This document shows, piece after piece, positions 12,501 through 24,978 of a DNA stretch of 64,000 nt. The number at the start of each line of letters is the position of its first letter. Within the stretch, counting starts at the first letter, position 1. The DNA is from Nautilus pompilius (lineage: Eukaryota > Mollusca > Cephalopoda > Nautilida > Nautilidae), in NCBI GenBank assembly GCA_018389105.1, contig JACATO010001117.1:310001-374000 (forward strand), written 5' to 3'. A model generated the notes under the pieces. The model was not told the DNA's origin. It saw only the letters and a program-made list of their open reading frames with translations, and did no database searches. The position numbers and the translations under genes were made by a program.

Positions 12501-14630
12501 AAAAAAGAAAGCATTCATGCATCAGTAGTTGACACATTTTAGTCCTCCAAAATGGTTAATAAACAGCTGCTGATGTAAAGAATTTACCAACACAAAACAA
12601 AGATGCAAGTCAAAATAAACCTAAATCATGTAAAAATCCATATTTAAATTAAGGATCCGTAGATATATCTCTACTGTAGGAAGTTCTTGGAAGAACATTG
12701 GAATTCTAATGCTTTTAGGTAAAGGACTGCATTTGGAAAGCAAAGTGTTGTTGGAATAAAATGAAAGAAGCCAATTTTTTTAAAGGGTTAATTAGACTGT
12801 AGATTGTCAGCTAAACACAGAAAAACTCCTGAAACTCTTCCCAATACAAAGTGCAAAATAAATACCTCTCCTACTGTATAAAGATAATTAATTTTGAATA
12901 AAGTAAATAAAATAAATGAAATGATGGATTCCTGCTTTGATAAAGGATTTTAAAAATTGGTTCTAATGTGACCCTTATAAAAAAAAAGATAACAGATTCA
13001 CTCACCTGTGTTTTTAAGTCAATTATCTTCACCTGTTTTTCCCGAAGTTCTTGTTGCGTCTGTTCATATAGACCCTTGTATTTCTCCTGAACAATCTTAC
13101 TCTCTTCCAGAGTTGCCTTCAGGTCCTGCTGCACATTCATAAACCGTTCCTGAAGTCTGCAGAATAAGATTACCATCATAAAACATTTTTTACAGATGGA
13201 AATTTTCATTTTATAACTTAAAAGACTGTTCCTGCCACATGATGCAGAAATGAGAACTTGGAAGATTTTTCTTTTAACTGTAAGAGACCTATTCAAAGAT
13301 ATATGTAGCTGATGCCCTTGGAGTTGACCCCAATTCTTCTCTGGTACTGAAAGAACAATGACTAAAGGTAACCTAACTTAACCCAACTGAAGATGGAATT
13401 TAAGCCCATAGGCTTGAGTTTCCTCAAGTGGTCAAGTACATCAGCCAGACTAAGGAAGAAGGAAAATCATACCTGTATGTAGATGATGCTCAGGCCATGC
13501 CAAATACAACCCATTGTGATGTTGCAGCCCCTCTGAATTCTCCTGAGATAAGATTGTACTAAACATACATGCTCCCAAAGCCTTGTAGGTATACCGTATG
13601 AACAATTTTATGCCAGAAACAGTACCAACAAATTTAATCTTATGCAATCAAATGCAGCAGCAGCTGTATAAAATAAATAAGCACAAAAAAAATAATTAAA
13701 ATGCAAAATTTTCTGGAGAAAAATGAGTGGAAAGCTGAGGCAAACACCAATGTTTCTGAAAAGATTAATAGTTTCCACCTGGTGGTGCAGAAGTATCAGT
13801 GGTACAATGTTCATCGTGCAATAATTAAGCTAGAACCAAACACGTAAGACTTTATCAATCGTACAGCTGCTCAAAAACTAGGGATCACTGGCTGTCAATA
13901 ACGACTACTCGGTAACTCCATAGATGGACTTCAGATCCTGAACAATGCTAATCAGTCTAAGAGAATACCTTAAAAAATCCACAAAACAAAGTGTGTCTGT
14001 CTGTCTGTTTTCTTTTTAAATACAAGCATTGCAACATATCTGCATCAGTAATCATTCTTCCATAAGGTAAAATGGATATGATCTCACCATCGCTGAAAAT
14101 CATCGAAATTAACTCGTTTACATTCATGCTTGTGAAAACTGCCATACTATGGAATTTACGCAAGACAAGTTATCTGCCACTAATTGCAGTTTTTTCCTTA
14201 CACAACAATAACAAGGGAGATAATTCATCAGTATCTTGTGACAATGTATTTGAATCTTGACCTGCATCCCACATTAATTTGCCGCAGGTGGCGTAATATG
14301 CAGAATAAATTACTTACAAGTGAAGTTATACATTCTGACACAAGTGGGGACTGATTAGGAGGTCCATTCACCCCTGAAAATTGGATTTGGGTCAGTCTTT
14401 GAAGATTTGGACATCAGCAGCATGGGATGAGAGAGAATGGATACCAATGCTTACTGTGCATGTTCGGCCTTCAGCTGTTGGTAGTTCATTTTGTGCTGCT
14501 CGCTTCTCATGCGTTCATCTGCAAGTAACTTCTGCAGCTCTATCCTCTCACTGAGCGGGAGGTTCTGGTCAAGGTGGGGGGGCAGTGGTGGGCGAGTAGG
14601 GCTCCCCATCAGCACAGAAGTGTTTGCCAT
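3578..14630 (-). CDS. CEP83: Centrosomal protein of 83 kDa (CEP83/CCDC41), complete coding region, 11 coding exons
   Basis: Coiled-coil protein of the mother-centriole distal appendages, needed for membrane docking at the start of ciliogenesis. Coding exons in transcript order: 14630-14455, 13156-13006, 12434-12210, 11772-11524, 11370-11124, 10526-10382, 9584-9435, 6099-5736, 5496-5396, 4939-4747, 3727-3578. Every junction has GT/AG and matching phase, giving 2151 nt and 716 residues; human CEP83 is about 700. Start is ATG at 14628-14630 (MANTSVLMGS) and stop is TGA at 3578-3580. Conserved blocks seen: ADERMRSEQHKMNYQQLKAE near residue 37, then LTPQRLEMIRQQV and SYNKLRYEFSFLKSEYEHEK near residues 110-175, and QLKDLQRRHNEFRKLI near the C-terminus. 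These match human LTPQKLELLRAQIQQE, YNKLRYEHTFLKSEFEHQ and RLKDIQRRHNEFRSLI. Almost the whole product is heptad-rich coiled coil. The 5' UTR begins beyond an acceptor at about 14641, so at least one upstream non-coding exon exists. Introns hold a Tigger remnant (6475-7961) and a SINE-like piece (10.1-10.3 kb). I recognised nothing firm at 7962-9400, although 8.4-8.95 kb looks like decayed coding DNA of unknown origin. Confidence 0.95.
6475..7961 (-). mobile_element. Decayed Tigger/pogo-like (Tc1/mariner superfamily) DNA transposon
   Basis: Inside the CEP83 intron between exons 9584-9435 and 6099-5736. The left end starts CAGTAAAATCCC directly after TA (6473-6474). The right end, read inward on the other strand, starts CAGTGAAACC, next to TA at 7962-7963. 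These fit terminal inverted repeats with a TA target duplication. Between them, minus-strand frames hold pieces of the DDE_1/Tigger transposase. One open piece at 7418-7059 has SNSDGSEKLESFVINKYNKP, RWFKNVKRLPC, LFREWLCSVDAHMKLK and NDIKSLH. A further piece towards 6990, in another frame, reads STVIENFFMKAGSL. At about 1.49 kb the copy is shorter than a full Tigger; the N-terminal DNA-binding part is not recognisable and the frame is interrupted several times. It lies in the same orientation as CEP83. Confidence 0.82.
10085..10290 (-). mobile_element. Possible tRNA-derived SINE fragment
   Basis: Reading the minus strand, a box-B-like GAGTTTGAATCTC (10250-10238) follows a weak box-A-like stretch about 30 nt upstream. 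The sequence ends near a GGTTGTCTCCCTTG motif that recurs in molluscan non-coding DNA. It sits in a CEP83 intron. Without a family consensus the ends are approximate. Confidence 0.35.
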
Positions 14631-15139
14631 CTAGTTCTCCTTAAAAAAAAAAAAAGGAAGTTGTAAATAGAAGAAGAGTAAAACAACTTGAAAAACAGAA
14701 ATCCATCTGTTATACAACCACAAAGCAGTAAAACCACTTTAAAAAAAAATTACATTTCGTCAAAAACTCCTCGTGACAGAACCTTTCTTTGTTAGTGTCT
14801 GATACATTGACATTTCTAATAGGGTCGGACTAGACATGGCAATCTCGAAAGCTAAACAGGATCTCTGTTCTTTAGGCACCTTCTGCAATGACATGAGATT
14901 GTATGCATCACAAAGGAAATTTGCTTACTAAATGTAATAGTTACCTGACCCTGCGACTGTCCTTAATAAAACTGCTCGCACTCACTAAATTTTCAAATTA
15001 CATTCACATCGTGAGTTTCGTTTTTCTCACCCTGCTTATTTGTTATTATTGAGTGCTTCACTGCTCACTCATTCTACGGGAAGACAACGTCCTTGGGCTT
15101 GGGATCATCCCAATTCTGGAAATCCAAGGTGTTTGCTGT

Positions 15140-15780
15140 TTTCAGAGCTGTCATCTGTAGCTATCTTGTATTAATGGCAATGTTGTTGAAATTTAGGAGC
15201 TAATTTACGTTCGTGCTCAGAGCTCCTAAATCATCAGCAACAACTGATATCACTCCTGTTGATGTTTTTCATATTGTCCGCAGTCCTATCTTGAGGTCCT
15301 GGTATCATTTGTCTATTTTCTCTGCCTTATTTTTTTTTTTTTTTAAATGTTTCTTCCATATGTTTGTCTTTGGCACATTTGAGGTCCATTATTGTAGTGC
15401 GCTTCTTTTCTCTGTCTAATACTGCTATGTCTGGTCTTCCTGCCTGCATCTATTTTGTTGTCTGTGAATTTGAAGTCGTACGGCCATTTGTTCTATAGGC
15501 CTGACTATGGTCCATGTTGTTAAAATTTCATTGGGCACACAGACTGCAGCGTCATGATGATCATGGTATCCTCTGATCATGTGCTGCTCTATAGTTTCAG
15601 GTCCTGCACTTTCTCTTATCCCTTTCTTTAGGACGTCATAAGCATACACTGAGCCATTCATAACCATTACAGCATATCCGGGTTTACTTGTTGTAACTTT
15701 TCTGGCCATATGATGTTTTGTTCTTCCAACATTTCTTTCTGACCCGCACACGTTGATAAAGGTTCTTCCAATGCTTCCTC
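15140..15780 (-). mobile_element. Non-LTR retrotransposon (LINE) C-terminal remnant
   Basis: Minus-strand translation gives, in order and in shifting frames, an open piece at 15751-15425 (GIRESAGPETIEQHMIRGYH and AVCVPNEILTTW), then GRPDIAVLDREKKRTTIMDL, then EKIDK with YQDLKIGLR, then LGALSTNV. The order RPDI..D..KK....I/MDL, EKI.KYQDL, .V..LGA resembles the module that follows reverse transcriptase in many LINE proteins. The frame is broken several times and a poly-A/T run interrupts the middle. No reverse transcriptase catalytic motif is visible, so this is a 5'-truncated, dead copy. Family not assigned. Confidence 0.6.
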
Positions 15781-18700
15781 TCCTTTTATTGTGTTCAGGC
15801 TCTTTTCTCTACTGTTTCTACATATTCAGCCGTTGCGTTTCTTTCTACCTCTACTATTTCATGTACCTAAGTAACATGGCAACAATGAACATTTTCTTTT
15901 CTTTGAAGAACAAACAAAAACCCCAGCAACATCCTAATAGGCTCAGATTGAGCTACATTTGGGAGAGGAGTGGGAGGTTTGGATGAAATCAACCTATATC
16001 TGCTGCAAAAAAATTTAAATAAAAACATGCAGACTTAACAATGCTAAGAAACATCATCTAATTTCAGTTAGAATCTTTTAGAAAGCCTGGCTTTCTCAGA
16101 CCAAGATGCATGCTGCAGATACAAATAAAAACATTTCAACTTCAGTTTCTCAACATGGGACAAGAACTCCGTGTTACAGAGTTTATTCAATAAAGATGCA
16201 GTTTTAACAAGTTCAGTCACTTTAAATTTAGGGGAGGAAGAATGGGTTGGTTCATGTTATCTACAAAGTCCCTCAAAAGTTTATATTTAGGGTAGCTAAA
16301 CCTGAGATTCCCCTAAGACAGGTTATCACCCTTTTATAGATACATGCAGTAGCCATCTCAACTTGTGGAACACCGTATCAGTTAGCTCTTTTCTTATCCT
16401 TCATCATCAGTTAAATTATTTGCATGAACCAAACAAATCTCATAAAATAAACATCCAAATATTACATTCTGAACGCAATAAAAACAACAACTCCCCACAC
16501 CAAAAAGGTTTTATTTTAACTCCCTTCTTTTTTTCAGGCTGCACCCAGAACGAAAGTCTCATGAGTCCACGGCTTGAAGGGAGGTGATGGTGTTTTTATA
16601 AGAGTAACAAAACCCAACAATGCAAAGGCTGTCCTGATTTCATGACAAGCAGCGATTACTTTTATTGCTTCCATCAGCGGTAATTGTTCGCTCTGAGCTA
16701 TAAACATGGTGTCTGTCCCCTCAATGAAATCAATACAGCTGGGTCTGCAGACCTTTAATGGCAGCAGCTGATCAGAACACAATCAGATATGATGTTCACA
16801 AAGTAATCCTAATGGATGATTACAAAGAGACATGAGCAAGCTGCATTTAATATCAGCTTCTGCCTGCCTGTCTCACAATGATAGCCAGACTGTATTACTG
16901 TGGTCCATTCATCTGCATGCTTCATAAATCTAGAACAGATATCAGCCATATTGTCTGCTAATGCCACCCCTTTTTTTTCTTCCTTCTAAGTCAGATTAAT
17001 ATTTCATATCGCATTTCAAAATTTCCAATTTTAAGAGGAAAACACACAAGTGATATTGTCCATGCAGACAAAGAACTAAAGGGGAGGGAGCTTCAATTTT
17101 ATTACAAAAATGCCAATTATCTGCAAATAGATGGAGAACCCAGTCAAAATTACTACATATGAAAAAAAGAAAGAAAACTTTCAAGTTAAGGGGAGTCGTC
17201 GCATCAAAACACTTACAATATTGCACCTCAAATTCTTCAATGCCTTGCTAGACTACTGTAATCTATCAACACTGGTGAACTAGGACTTGGCTGACCTTAA
17301 CAACCTTCTTTCCAAATAGATTTCAGCATTCTTATGATGCCAGGTTTTGAGATATCCCAAGCCATCCAGGTAGGCAAGCAAATGTTTCTCTTTTACGCAT
17401 CTGTTCTAAGGAACATTTCTACAGCATTTTTTTCTGCTTCCGTCATAAGATGTCAGACCTATTTTTGAGATCTAAAATATACTAGCATAAAATACTGGAG
17501 AGTGGATTCCCTTGGTCCTATTCTTATTTAATTTTATTTTTGAACAAAACAGTAAACATAGCAGCAGATAAAAGCCCTTTGTATTCTTATAGATCAAGGA
17601 GAGCCCTCTCAAAGAGGGTATTAAGCACCAGTGAACAAACAATACCTTTAATGTTGCATTAGGCTTGAACAACAGAAAACTTTTCGCATCATGTTGGCAG
17701 GCAAAGGAGTGTAGGCCAGTGAGTCATCTTCAGCAAGCACAATCAAATCAGGCTCACAGAAGCCATTCTTAAGAAAACAGTTAGTCACTGTTTGCTGGCT
17801 GATGGCATCCCGTCACTCCTTTCCTTTTCCAGGTACAAAACCATCTGAAAGGCATCTTATCAGGACCAACCTCCAAAGCAGCAATGATTTATTCATGCAC
17901 GCAGCTTTGGCAGTGCTGCTCCAAGTTCTTGGGGTGGCCCCATGTTCGCGGACTGCACCGCACTGGTCAAACAGTTATCAACCAAAATAGATTCCTCAGT
18001 TTTTCTCACAAAGATGTATGTCCCATCAGAGAACTAGCCCTGCTCTTTAAACAACTCTGCAGCTACCCAGTTCCCACTACTGCTCGACTGACAGACATTT
18101 TAAATCTTTCAGGCAACAACATGGCTGCTGACTTTCTACAATGACAAGGAGTTAATAATTTTCTGACCCCGGCACGATGACCCACAGCGGTACAATGATC
18201 CATTTTTCACCTTTTACCACCAGCCAAATTGTCCGCTTTAAAGAAATTTCCCTTAACGGAGAAACCATGAAAAAAGAGAGTCTGAACTTATCCTCATTAA
18301 AAATGTCATCCTGAATTAATGACTCTAGAACATCTGGTAGGATATTGCTCCATGCTCTCTTTTCTTATAGATTATATAGTAGTAAGCTTTCCACCAGGTC
18401 AGCCAGTGATCAGAGTGCGGACTATTCCGTAGGCCCAAACTGCCAGACCCCTAGCTAACTTTCTGCTAAAACCATGCCTTCCCAACCGTGATCACCGCCT
18501 GTGACACCTGAAGTACACCAAACATTAAAGCAACAAAGGCTTGAGTTACACCGGGCGATTCTGCCAGAGATGAATCCACATGTTCCTTTGATAATGCCAT
18601 GCTTATTGCATTAAAGAAACCAAATTGACACAAGGGAGAGCAGCTACTGGTTTTACAACTTTTGATGTATATGAAATCCAAGAGGATCTGCCAAACAGAC

Positions 18701-19330
18701 ACCAATGATTCCCAACAGCGGCTAATACAAAGTTGTCCCCAGAGATGCCGCAATAACTGACAATAATCCCATTTATCCAGATCCCGATCAATCAAAGACC
18801 ACTATAAGAACCCAGCTAAGAGAAACATTATTAACCCTTTACAAAAACAAATAAAAATGATTTTTTAGCATTATGGAACTCTTCCGTACTGCGACCACTG
18901 TACGGTACAAAAATAAGCATTCATTATAGTTTAAAAAAAATTACTTATTTGACAAGTACAAATGCCTCAGTTAGCAGAGAACATAGGAAGCATTCAGCAT
19001 TATTCTTAACTGAATAAAAATACCAACAAAACATTAAACTATTGCAGCAAAGCATATTTTTAAACATTTTCCCATCTTTAAAAAAAAAGACACAAAGAAT
19101 AAGAGCATACTAAGCAAAAATCAAAACCCTCTGTCCATTCAGGGAGCTGGGATGTTTAAAACATGGAAAAATGCAAAAATAAAATCAGTAGGTATGCTCA
19201 AGTTGGGAAGTTGTCATCTTCTCACTGTGGTATTACTCCATAATATTTTAGTAGTGCAAACATCAAAAGTACACTATATACCCTGATCTTACCTAATGCC
19301 AACCGCACACCTTCAATGGTCCTTCCTATC

Positions 19331-19358
19331 GCAAACTGTACACACTTCAAAAATTCCC
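19331..19358 (+). repeat. Short duplicated segment, copy 1
   Basis: GCAAACTGTACACACTTCAA and the following AATTCCC recur as a near copy at 20051-20078, exactly 720 nt away. A third partial copy, GCAAACTGTGC, starts at about 20013. The copies flank the MITE candidate 19364-20008. Confidence 0.6.
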
Positions 19359-19363
19359 TTTAA

Positions 19364-20008
19364 CCCATTCACCACGCTAATTCACTAGTCATTGTCGATA
19401 TTCATGGTAATCAACTTTTCTCCACGGCTATCAGAGATTGCTAGAGAAAGCAAACAATATGTTATTGCAATTCCTGTGCAGATATACCTCCTCCCTGCAT
19501 AACCCCTTGTTTTGAAACATGTAAAGAAGAAATTCAAGAAAACTTGCCATAAACGTAGATAATGCAGATAAATATTTCATGTTGAATTTCTCTGATCATC
19601 TGACATAACATATCCCTTTCTGCATCCAACTTTTCATTCTGTAGCCTAATACTGTAATGTATGTGCAGTACTGTATAGAACCAATACATACAAAAGTTAT
19701 TCATAAATTAGCTATCTTTACACATGCTTCTGGTGAACTTTTGGCATCATTTGACTTAGCTGGGCTAATTATTATAATACCACCTATTTATTATAGATTA
19801 CATTTCCACATATTTTCCACTATTTTTTTTAATAAAAATAATTATTTTCACTATAAAATATTTGTTTCAATAAATTCTAATGCCATATATGTTAACTTGA
19901 GATCTTTTCACACAATAATAGTAGTAATAAAAGGTCATATTAACATTTTCATTTTTTGATGGCAAAATGACAGGGGACTGACCTTGAATCAAATCCACAG
20001 TGAAAGGG
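19364..20008. mobile_element. Candidate piggyBac-like MITE
   Basis: The segment is flanked by TTAA on both sides (19360-19363 and 20009-20012). It starts CCCATTCACC and ends GTGAAAGGG, so the ends are inverted repeats CCC[A/T]TTCAC matching at 8 of 9 positions. TTAA target duplication plus CCC..GGG ends is the piggyBac pattern. The interior (645 bp) has no coding capacity. The inverted repeat is short, so chance is not excluded. Confidence 0.4.
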
Positions 20009-20050
20009 TTAACGCAAACTGTGCAGTACCTTTCAGCGGGCCTCCCCAAT

Positions 20051-20078
20051 GCAAACTGTACACACTACAACAATTCCC
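20051..20078 (+). repeat. Short duplicated segment, copy 2
   Basis: Near copy of 19331-19358 (GCAAACTGTACACACTACAA then CAATTCCC). It lies just right of the MITE candidate. Confidence 0.6.
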
Positions 20079-21659
20079 TAAAACACTGTGCCTTATAATG
20101 TATAGCTTTCAAACAAATATAGTAGTGGTTCAGAACTCACAATAGCTAGCAAACTTTATCTGACTAGGTGAGAAGAGGTAAAATAACAGTGTGCATTAGG
20201 CGAAGATTATTGAGAAAAGTTGACAAATTTTTGTACTACAGTACAAAATTATTATACTAACATGATAAGCAACTCGAGGCCGTGAAAGAAAGTCATGGCT
20301 TTTTAAATTAGGAATTGATGGAAAACAGAAAAAATTAGTGCCAATTTAAATAAAAAGGTATTCCGGCTCTAAAGAATCAGAAAGATTTATTTCAAGATCC
20401 AGCTGGAAACAAAAGTTTAGAAAAATAAAGCCAAATTGTCTGAGAGAATGACAAAGATGGGCAGAATCTCATCAGGGTGTTTTAAAGAATAGTCTTCAAA
20501 GAAGAGTAACTGCCACTAAGATCTGACTTTGCTGTACATTAGATGAAAAGGACTGGAGCCAAGTGTTGTGACAGATGTAATCAACCAAAAAGACAAATCT
20601 GACGAGTGGTAAAGCGGTTCAATAAAATTATCTATTGCCAACAATAAAGTACACAGGGGAGCATGATGATGATGTGTCAAGGGTTGGGGGAAGGGGTGAT
20701 TTTGAGATCCTGATGGTATATTATGAGGTGGGCAGTGCATACTAATTTTAAAATGAGATGGACCCTAAATAAACTATTCGGTCAAAAAGGCTCACGAGTC
20801 CTAAAACAAACAATGTGGCCCCATCCCAGAGTCATGACTTCAATTCCATTAAGCAAATCTGGGGTTTGAAAAAGCAAGACAGATCCAATGAAACTTCTTC
20901 GTCCATGAGCCAAAACAGGAACAGGGTGGGCTTGTCTCCCGACATGCTGTCAATGCAATGGATGGCAGGTATCTGCGCATGATCATGAAGTGAGATCTCA
21001 AAAGGGTTAGACATTCGATACGTCATTCAACAGTCATTTATTATATACGCAGTTGTTACATTTATAAACATCACAATCTTACGAGGTAACCACAAAGTAA
21101 TGCATGCAAGAAATAAGCAGCAAAACCTTTTTTTTTTTTTAAATAACAAGCATTCATATCCAACTATTTCTGGTTCCTCGGCCAGTTTATTATCCTTCCT
21201 TTTCCGGTTATGAGGGGAGGGGGGGGTTTGTGGATCCCTAAGTTATGAGATGAGGGATCATGTGATCACGTACTACTGGGTGGTTGCTGTGAAAGGTCCA
21301 AGTTTCCAATGTGGAAGGAGAGCCCAAAGGAGAGCCCAGGGCCAGCCAGGGGGGGGGGACTACAACCGCAAACCCAGACCCCCTAACCGCCAGTTCGACC
21401 ACAGGGGTTAGTTTATTAAAGCAACAACAACAAAAACCAACAAAATGATTAATATGAAATTTTCAGCAGAAAATAAAAATGAAAAGAAACTTTAATCGCG
21501 ACTCAGAACTGAAGACAAACACAGTAATTGTCTGTAGAGGGAGGTCACTTATTTTATAAGCCTGACCTTTCCAAACCAAAAGGGGGCTGCGACCAAGACT
21601 AGAGGTAGTTACAGGTTCTCTCACCAGGTGGATGTGCTGTAGTTCACTGTCCAGAGGGT

Positions 21660-22260
21660 GATACACACAAACACCGGGGTGGGTGGGTCCTACCCCCCCT
21701 CCCCCTTAATCAGCTCCCGAGAGCTGGCAGACAAGCCACCCCCCACCTAACAGCAGGTGGTGGTTACAATAGAGGCTGGAGGGGGGTTAAAAGCTAACCC
21801 TTTCACCGACCAGGTGCTATAATTACCGGCCGGCCGGACGGGGCCGATCCAGCCCCTCCCCCCCCCCTTGTGCCCGGTCGGTCTCCCTGGAGCTGCTCCC
21901 CTCGTACGACTGCGGTGGGAGAAGGAGGGCCTCCCGCCCCTAGCACGTAACTCGATTCCACTTGCCTTGCCGAGGGAGGGACACACACCCGGCTACCTCG
22001 GGGGGACACCACAGCCAAGCCAACCGCCTTCACCGCTCCATGCTCAGGCACGTCGCTTTCAAACTTCGACAACAAAAGCCTGGCGCGCATGCGCGTCAGC
22101 TTCCTGCCGGTTACCTCCCCTTACACTCCTCCTCTGCGTTCTCGCCTCCTCCTCCTCCTCCTCCTGATTCCTCAGAAATATGCCTCGTTTTATACCCCCA
22201 TTTCCCCCTTTTTCCGTACATCGTCAGACGATGTACGGTATTAAGAGATTCATAAAAAAA
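21660..22260. promoter_or_regulatory. GC-rich promoter-like patch, candidate CEP83 promoter
   Basis: An abrupt GC- and CpG-rich block between AT-rich flanks. It contains the palindromic NRF1 site GCGCATGCGC at 22085-22094, typical of animal housekeeping promoters. Open frames on both strands here (for example 21747-22090 minus) are low-complexity and proline/arginine-rich; I take them as composition effects. The nearest gene in a sensible orientation is CEP83 (-), whose coding start is 7.4 kb away, so this would be its first-exon region. No first-exon donor could be chosen with confidence. Confidence 0.5.
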
Positions 22261-23739
22261 ACCCCCAGTAACGAGGATCTGTTGTCGTTCGCCGATTAGA
22301 ATTTTAACGATATTTGACTTAAAAAGAAGAGTTCGTAACGGAAGTCGTTTGTCTCCTCACCACCCATCCCCTATATACTGTACACACTCAACAGATGATG
22401 GTGGGCCGCCTTCCGTCCCAGTTAGGGGTTAACAGGACCTTAGGGGACCAATAACGAATGCTCGTCGCTGTGTGCAGTAATAGTAGAATGCATCGGAAAA
22501 CACAATGGGGCGGGTAGTTGTGTGGTTCCAATCCGTTAACTAATATCCAGGGGCAGTCAGTATTCACCGATGGCAACCGTTCTTAGTTTAAATTTATAGC
22601 CTGGAGCAGATAGAAGGAAGTTGTTAAAGTTAGGTAAACAAAGTTACAGATCGGGGGGAGGGAGGTTTACTATATAATCATCTACCGAATCTAGAACAAA
22701 ACGAGAAGGGTGCAGATGGGGCGGTGTTCTCCGTCCCCTGCTAAACCGACTGAATCACTCGTGACTGTTTTTTTTTAAATTAGATGAGTGGAAGAGATCT
22801 CTTCTAACTCAACTTCTTAGCGATCGACCGGAACACGAAATGGTGGTGGGGGCAACAGTGAGGTGAAGCCACATCGAGAACTTTTTCCGCGACGGATTTC
22901 GTCGGGGCTTCTAGTTTACCGGCAAGGATGTAGATGGCCAAATCGTGGTGATGCTCTGGGGTAGCTTGGCGGTAGACAACGAGAAAGAAAGGGGAAAAAA
23001 ACGCTCATGATTCAGTAGAGGAACGCCTTCATATTGTCTTACCTGAGTTTTAAGGTTAAAAGTGTGGGTGGGGGAGGGGGTGATATCGGTGATGGGAGAA
23101 TTTTTGGTTTAACAGAAACCAAATCAAAAATCAAAGTTCGTTTTTCATTCCAAGTCGAACTTGCAGCCAAAACCAAATTAGTTTTTCTTTTACTTCTTAT
23201 TGCAGGCGAGGGGAACAGAAAATAGACGATTCGCTCAAACACTTCCTCGATTTCTCTTTCTTTCTCGCATTAAAAAATTCATCAAGCACTGTGGACTTTA
23301 ATTAAAAGGCTTCACCTCCATAACTACTTTCTTTTTAAGATAATGCATCCCATAACTGATTTCCAACTCAAATTCTAATAGAACCACGGGCCCAAATACT
23401 AACCACCCTAGCTGAGACTTGTCCGAACAATCTTCCTTGTTTAATAAACGCTCACATAATTTGAACATTTCACTTCTCAAAGCAAATACGTGTATTTTTT
23501 TTTTTAATGAGCAAACTGGCGTGCCGAGAAGTAGTAATAATCAAGAAGATATAGCCATTGTACGCTTACTTTTCCGACAGGTGACTGTTTGCCATATTTA
23601 TAAATCATATGTTAATTGTGTAAAATAAGTGAAACCCACTTTCCGTTGGTGTCGTGGAGAGAGTACGTAACCTATACATCACTACACACCGTATAATTCT
23701 GATAACATTCATACACATGTTATCTGATTTTTAAGATAA

Positions 23740-23740
<1 letters not shown>

Positions 23741-23784
<44 letters not shown>
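23741..23784 (+). repeat. (TTA)n microsatellite
   Basis: About 14 uninterrupted TTA units. Confidence 0.95.
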
Positions 23785-23786
<2 letters not shown>

Positions 23787-24937
23787 ATGTCAAGCCAAAC
23801 CTCTTAGAAGCTTGTAAATGTTCTTTAATAATTAACAGCAATAAAGGAAATAAATTTATATTTAAACGGTAGTTTGACAGCGGCAATTAGCGAACTAAGT
23901 TTCGAGCCGCCCGACGGAGATTGGATTACGGCCGAACGGAAGTAGCTCTAAACAGGACCGCACTCGTATCGGCATGTGACGTTTTTACAACTTCCTTTAC
24001 GACACTCGTTTACTGAAACATCAGGACTTTTCCACATTAAAGATTTTTTTTATTATTTTTTTTTTTAGAAGTTCTAACGTATTGCAGGAGCCAACATTTA
24101 TTAGGAAAATAATCTTTCAGATGTCCGACAGCCAACAAGGAAGAATTAATATTTATGCCGAAGTTGTACAAAGTGAGATGTTACCAGTATCTAGTAAAGA
24201 TGCTGTTTAAAGTATGGTTTCTTAAATGTATATGGTAAATTATCTGAATTTTTTGGAACGAAGGCAATTGTTGTACTGATTTGATCGGTGGTATATTACA
24301 CACCTCCCGATTCCATTGGTGGATAAGCAAAAGGTTTAGTTCTTGTTTGAGTTCCATTGGCAACACAAATGGCGAATCTCGTCGTTAATTCCGCTCCTGA
24401 TACCGTGGCATTAATTGCAACAAAAAGAGAAGAAAATAATTATTTATATATTTGTTTTAAATGTGTAGATTTTCCTTTCTTTTATAAACGAAGTTAAAGT
24501 GATTATGTGATTTTAAAATATGCACGCTTGTTTTGTTACATCATTTGGTCTGGCAACTGCTTTCGCTTTTTAAAACATTGCTGCTGACACAATCCAAGTA
24601 CAAATCTTTGTTAATTAGTGTGTTTTGGTGATCTTGCGTGCTTATTTCGATACATAGCCCAGCCGCTTTTAGTTTTTACAATTGTAGTATTTTACCTGGA
24701 AGTTCATGGATAAATTTGGATCTATAAAGAGTAGGTAAATAAACTGTAAATGCTGCTAACCTGTCAGTATTTCATAGACATCCAAATCAGAGTTTTTAAC
24801 ACTTAACGCTTTTAAAACTAGAAAACACTAACTACACATAAAAAGTTATGCATTTTTTTCGGCTTGTTTTCGTATATTAATAATAATAATAATTTGAATG
24901 TTTTTGCAATTCCCCACCCAAGATTATGTCGGATTTT

Positions 24938-24939
<2 letters not shown>

Positions 24940-24978
<39 letters not shown>

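Larger units (their letters stand above)
14641..21700. other. Probable 5' non-coding intron of CEP83 (no protein gene recognised)
   Basis: Upstream of the first CEP83 coding exon. CpG-poor like the gene body, until a sharp change to GC- and CpG-rich DNA near 21.7 kb. Contains a LINE remnant (15.1-15.8 kb), a MITE candidate (19364-20008) and a short duplicated segment. Short open frames at 16534-16782 (-), 17802-18144 (+) and 18466-18795 (-) have non-simple composition and could be decayed transposon coding DNA, but I do not recognise a family. That CEP83 transcription starts near 22 kb is inference from the CpG boundary and from the acceptor just before the start codon. Confidence 0.45.

Noticed and set aside
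15871-15883. X-box-like GTAACATGGCAAC upstream of CEP83
   Set aside because: One base shorter than the consensus and beside a LINE remnant; too weak to call the CEP83 promoter.
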